This document shows positions 4,398-5,499 of a stretch of 5,499 nucleotides of DNA, in pieces (the stretch's first letter is position 1; every line of letters starts with the position of its first letter). The translations under genes were made by a program, and so were the position numbers. This DNA comes from Candidatus Nomurabacteria bacterium RIFCSPLOWO2_12_FULL_46_14 (GTDB taxonomy: Bacteria > Patescibacteriota > Minisyncoccia > Phycocordibacterales > UBA9973), in contig MFVV01000029.1 of the NCBI GenBank assembly GCA_001786225.1, positions 1-5,499 of the forward strand. The letters run 5' to 3'. The notes under the pieces are model-generated. The model saw only the letters and a program-made list of their open reading frames with translations. It did not search any database and was not told where the DNA came from.

Positions 4398-4879
4398 ATT
4401 CTCTCGTAAACCTTGAAGGTAAAATTATATGCGTGCTCCTCGTCCTTAGAATGAAATTCTTCCGAGGTAATTTTCCATTCTGACGGATCAAACTCTGGGA
4501 AAAATGAATCCGCAGGCACGTTTGCTTCTACATGAGTAAGATACATACGGTTCACATAGGGCAGAGCTAGCTTTAGAATTTCTCCGCCTCCTATGACAAA
4601 GGTTTCTTCTTCGCCGGCACATTCTTTAACAGCATCTTCAATACTGTGAACTATGGTAGCGCCCTCTACTTTGTATGATGTATCGCGAGTTATTATAATG
4701 TTTTTTCTATTTGGCAAAAGTCTCCCGATAGAATCGTATGTTTTGCGCCCCATAATTACAGTATGTCCAGAAGTTATCTCCTTAAATCTTTTCAAATCAT
4801 CCGGCAAATTCCACGGCAATTTATTGTCGAAGCCTAAACCTCTATTTTCTCCGAATGCTATGACAAATGAAAGTATCAT
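4394..4879 (-). CDS. folA: dihydrofolate reductase
   Basis: DHFR reduces dihydrofolate to tetrahydrofolate with NADPH, recycling the product of ThyA. The 161-residue length matches chromosomal bacterial DHFRs (E. coli 159). Visible landmarks: GLGFDNKLPWNLPDDL (14-29) with Trp23 and catalytic Asp28 (E. coli Asp27), Phe32, HTVIMGRKTYDSIGR (39-53, NADPH and substrate contacts), PNRKNIIITR (56-65, with Arg58 binding the folate glutamate), FVIGGGEI (94-101, the nucleotide-binding glycines) and LTHVEANVPADSFFPEF (114-130). It starts 5 nt after the thyA stop. A GGGAG in the end of thyA lies about 10 nt before the ATG and can serve as SD, so thyA-folA is a minus-strand operon. Its TAA stop shares TTAA (4394-4397) with the stop of the convergent mazG-like gene. 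Confidence 0.97.
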   Translation of the reverse strand: MILSFVIAFGENRGLGFDNKLPWNLPDDLKRFKEITSGHTVIMGRKTYDSIGRLLPNRKNIIITRDTSYKVEGATIVHSIEDAVKECAGEEETFVIGGGEILKLALPYVNRMYLTHVEANVPADSFFPEFDPSEWKITSEEFHSKDEEHAYNFTFKVYERI

Positions 4880-4884
4880 ATTTT

Positions 4885-5499
4885 TTATACTCCCATTTCG
4901 GCTTTTATTGCCGGGTGGGATTGGTAATCTTCCAATTTCAGTATTTTAAATATATCATTCGGTTCTTTAAACTGGGCGGTGTTTAAGTCGTCCAGAGTTT
5001 TTATCTCCGGGCTTAGCCATAGTTTGGAGAGGGGCAGAGGTTCTCTCCCAAGCTGTTCTTTGACGGCGTCAAAATGATTGTGTACCACATGCGCGTCGCC
5101 CAGGGTCATTACCAGTTCATCCGGTTCCAGGTTGGTGAGTTGGGCAACGATATGCAGGAGAAGAGCGTAGGAAGCGATATTGAAAGGCACTCCGAGAAAC
5201 ATATCGGCACTTCTCTGGTACATATGCATAGAGAGTTTACCGCTCGCAACGAAAAACTGAAATATCATGTGGCAGGGAGGTAAGGCCATCTGGTCAAGCT
5301 CGCCTGGATTCCATGCGCTCACAATCAAGCGCCTATCATATGGATTCTTTTTTATTCTTTCTATAATTTCTTTCAGCTGGTCTACTTCTTTACCATCCGG
5401 TTTCTGCCAATGCCGCCATTGGACTCCGTAGATTCTCCCCAAGTCGCCTTCGTATTTAGCCTTCGGTTTCCAATAATCTGCGTTGCCATTCGCATCCCA
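4885..5499 (-). CDS. thyA: thymidylate synthase ThyA, N-terminus beyond window
   Basis: ThyA makes dTMP from dUMP using methylenetetrahydrofolate and yields dihydrofolate. The minus-strand frame is open to the right edge, showing the C-terminal 204 residues; a TTG at 5442 lies within the conserved GDLGRIYGVQWR and is not the start. Motifs: GDLGRIYGVQWRHW (visible 18-31), YDRRLIVSAWNP (54-65, phosphate-binding arginines), ALPPCH with the catalytic cysteine (visible residue 76, codon 5272-5274), YQRSADMFLGVPFNIASYALL (94-114, dUMP-binding Arg and Asn), GDAHVVHNH (134-142), and HPAIKAEMGV, the usual C-terminus whose carboxylate closes the active site. The segment WDANGNADYWKPKAKYEGD before the GDLG motif occurs in many bacterial ThyAs. 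It is the first gene of the thyA-folA pair; any promoter lies outside the window. Confidence 0.97.
   Translation of the reverse strand, partial: WDANGNADYWKPKAKYEGDLGRIYGVQWRHWQKPDGKEVDQLKEIIERIKKNPYDRRLIVSAWNPGELDQMALPPCHMIFQFFVASGKLSMHMYQRSADMFLGVPFNIASYALLLHIVAQLTNLEPDELVMTLGDAHVVHNHFDAVKEQLGREPLPLSKLWLSPEIKTLDDLNTAQFKEPNDIFKILKLEDYQSHPAIKAEMGV

Noticed and set aside
4653..5283. Plus-strand open frames at 4653-4949 and 5074-5283
   Set aside because: Both are antisense to strongly supported folA and thyA and carry no recognisable features.
1..5499. tRNA, rRNA, CRISPR array or insertion sequence
   Set aside because: No cloverleaf, rRNA segment, spaced direct repeats or transposase reading frame was seen on either strand.

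Overview
The window looks like chromosomal DNA from a streamlined bacterium, most plausibly a Patescibacteria/CPR (Parcubacteria-like) genome. This is inferred from gene content and style: genes packed with 0-70 bp gaps, very small membrane proteins, a minimal 60-residue SecE, few Shine-Dalgarno sites, and rplK followed by an orphan cyanophycin-synthetase-like ATP-grasp gene instead of rplA. TGA, TAA and TAG all end genes here, which argues for the standard bacterial code and against the UGA=Gly code of Gracilibacteria/SR1. The exact lineage cannot be fixed from this window.

Layout. Positions 1-707 (+) hold the 3' part of a SIMPL-domain (DUF541) envelope protein, cut by the left edge. Two short unrecognised single-span membrane proteins follow (719-973 and 985-1206). 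After a 69-bp gap with a possible promoter and a weak terminator-like hairpin comes the secE-nusG-rplK block (1276-2464), which supplies the translocon subunit SecE, the elongation factor NusG and ribosomal protein uL11. An ATP-grasp ligase (2474-3487) follows rplK after 9 bp. Its last codons lie inside a large near-perfect inverted repeat (about 3470-3538) with two internal mini-hairpins, the most striking non-coding structure here. Then come a dCMP deaminase (3556-4071) and a MazG-like nucleotide pyrophosphohydrolase (4068-4397) joined by an ATGA overlap. On the minus strand, folA (4394-4879) and thyA (4885 to beyond the right edge) converge on them, with a TTAA shared by the two facing stop codons.

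How it works together. The left half is protein synthesis and export machinery. The right half is a compact thymidylate module: the MazG-like enzyme may give dCMP or dUMP from the triphosphate, dCMP deaminase makes dUMP, ThyA methylates dUMP to dTMP, and DHFR recycles the dihydrofolate ThyA releases. The pathway link is established for these families; the MazG substrate is inferred.

Regulation. Most plus-strand genes lack an SD, and several have a -10-like hexamer 6-10 nt before the start codon. The best is TTGACT-N18-TATAAA before rplK, which would start transcription at the rplK ATG. This suggests leaderless or near-leaderless mRNAs, but no transcript data back it here.
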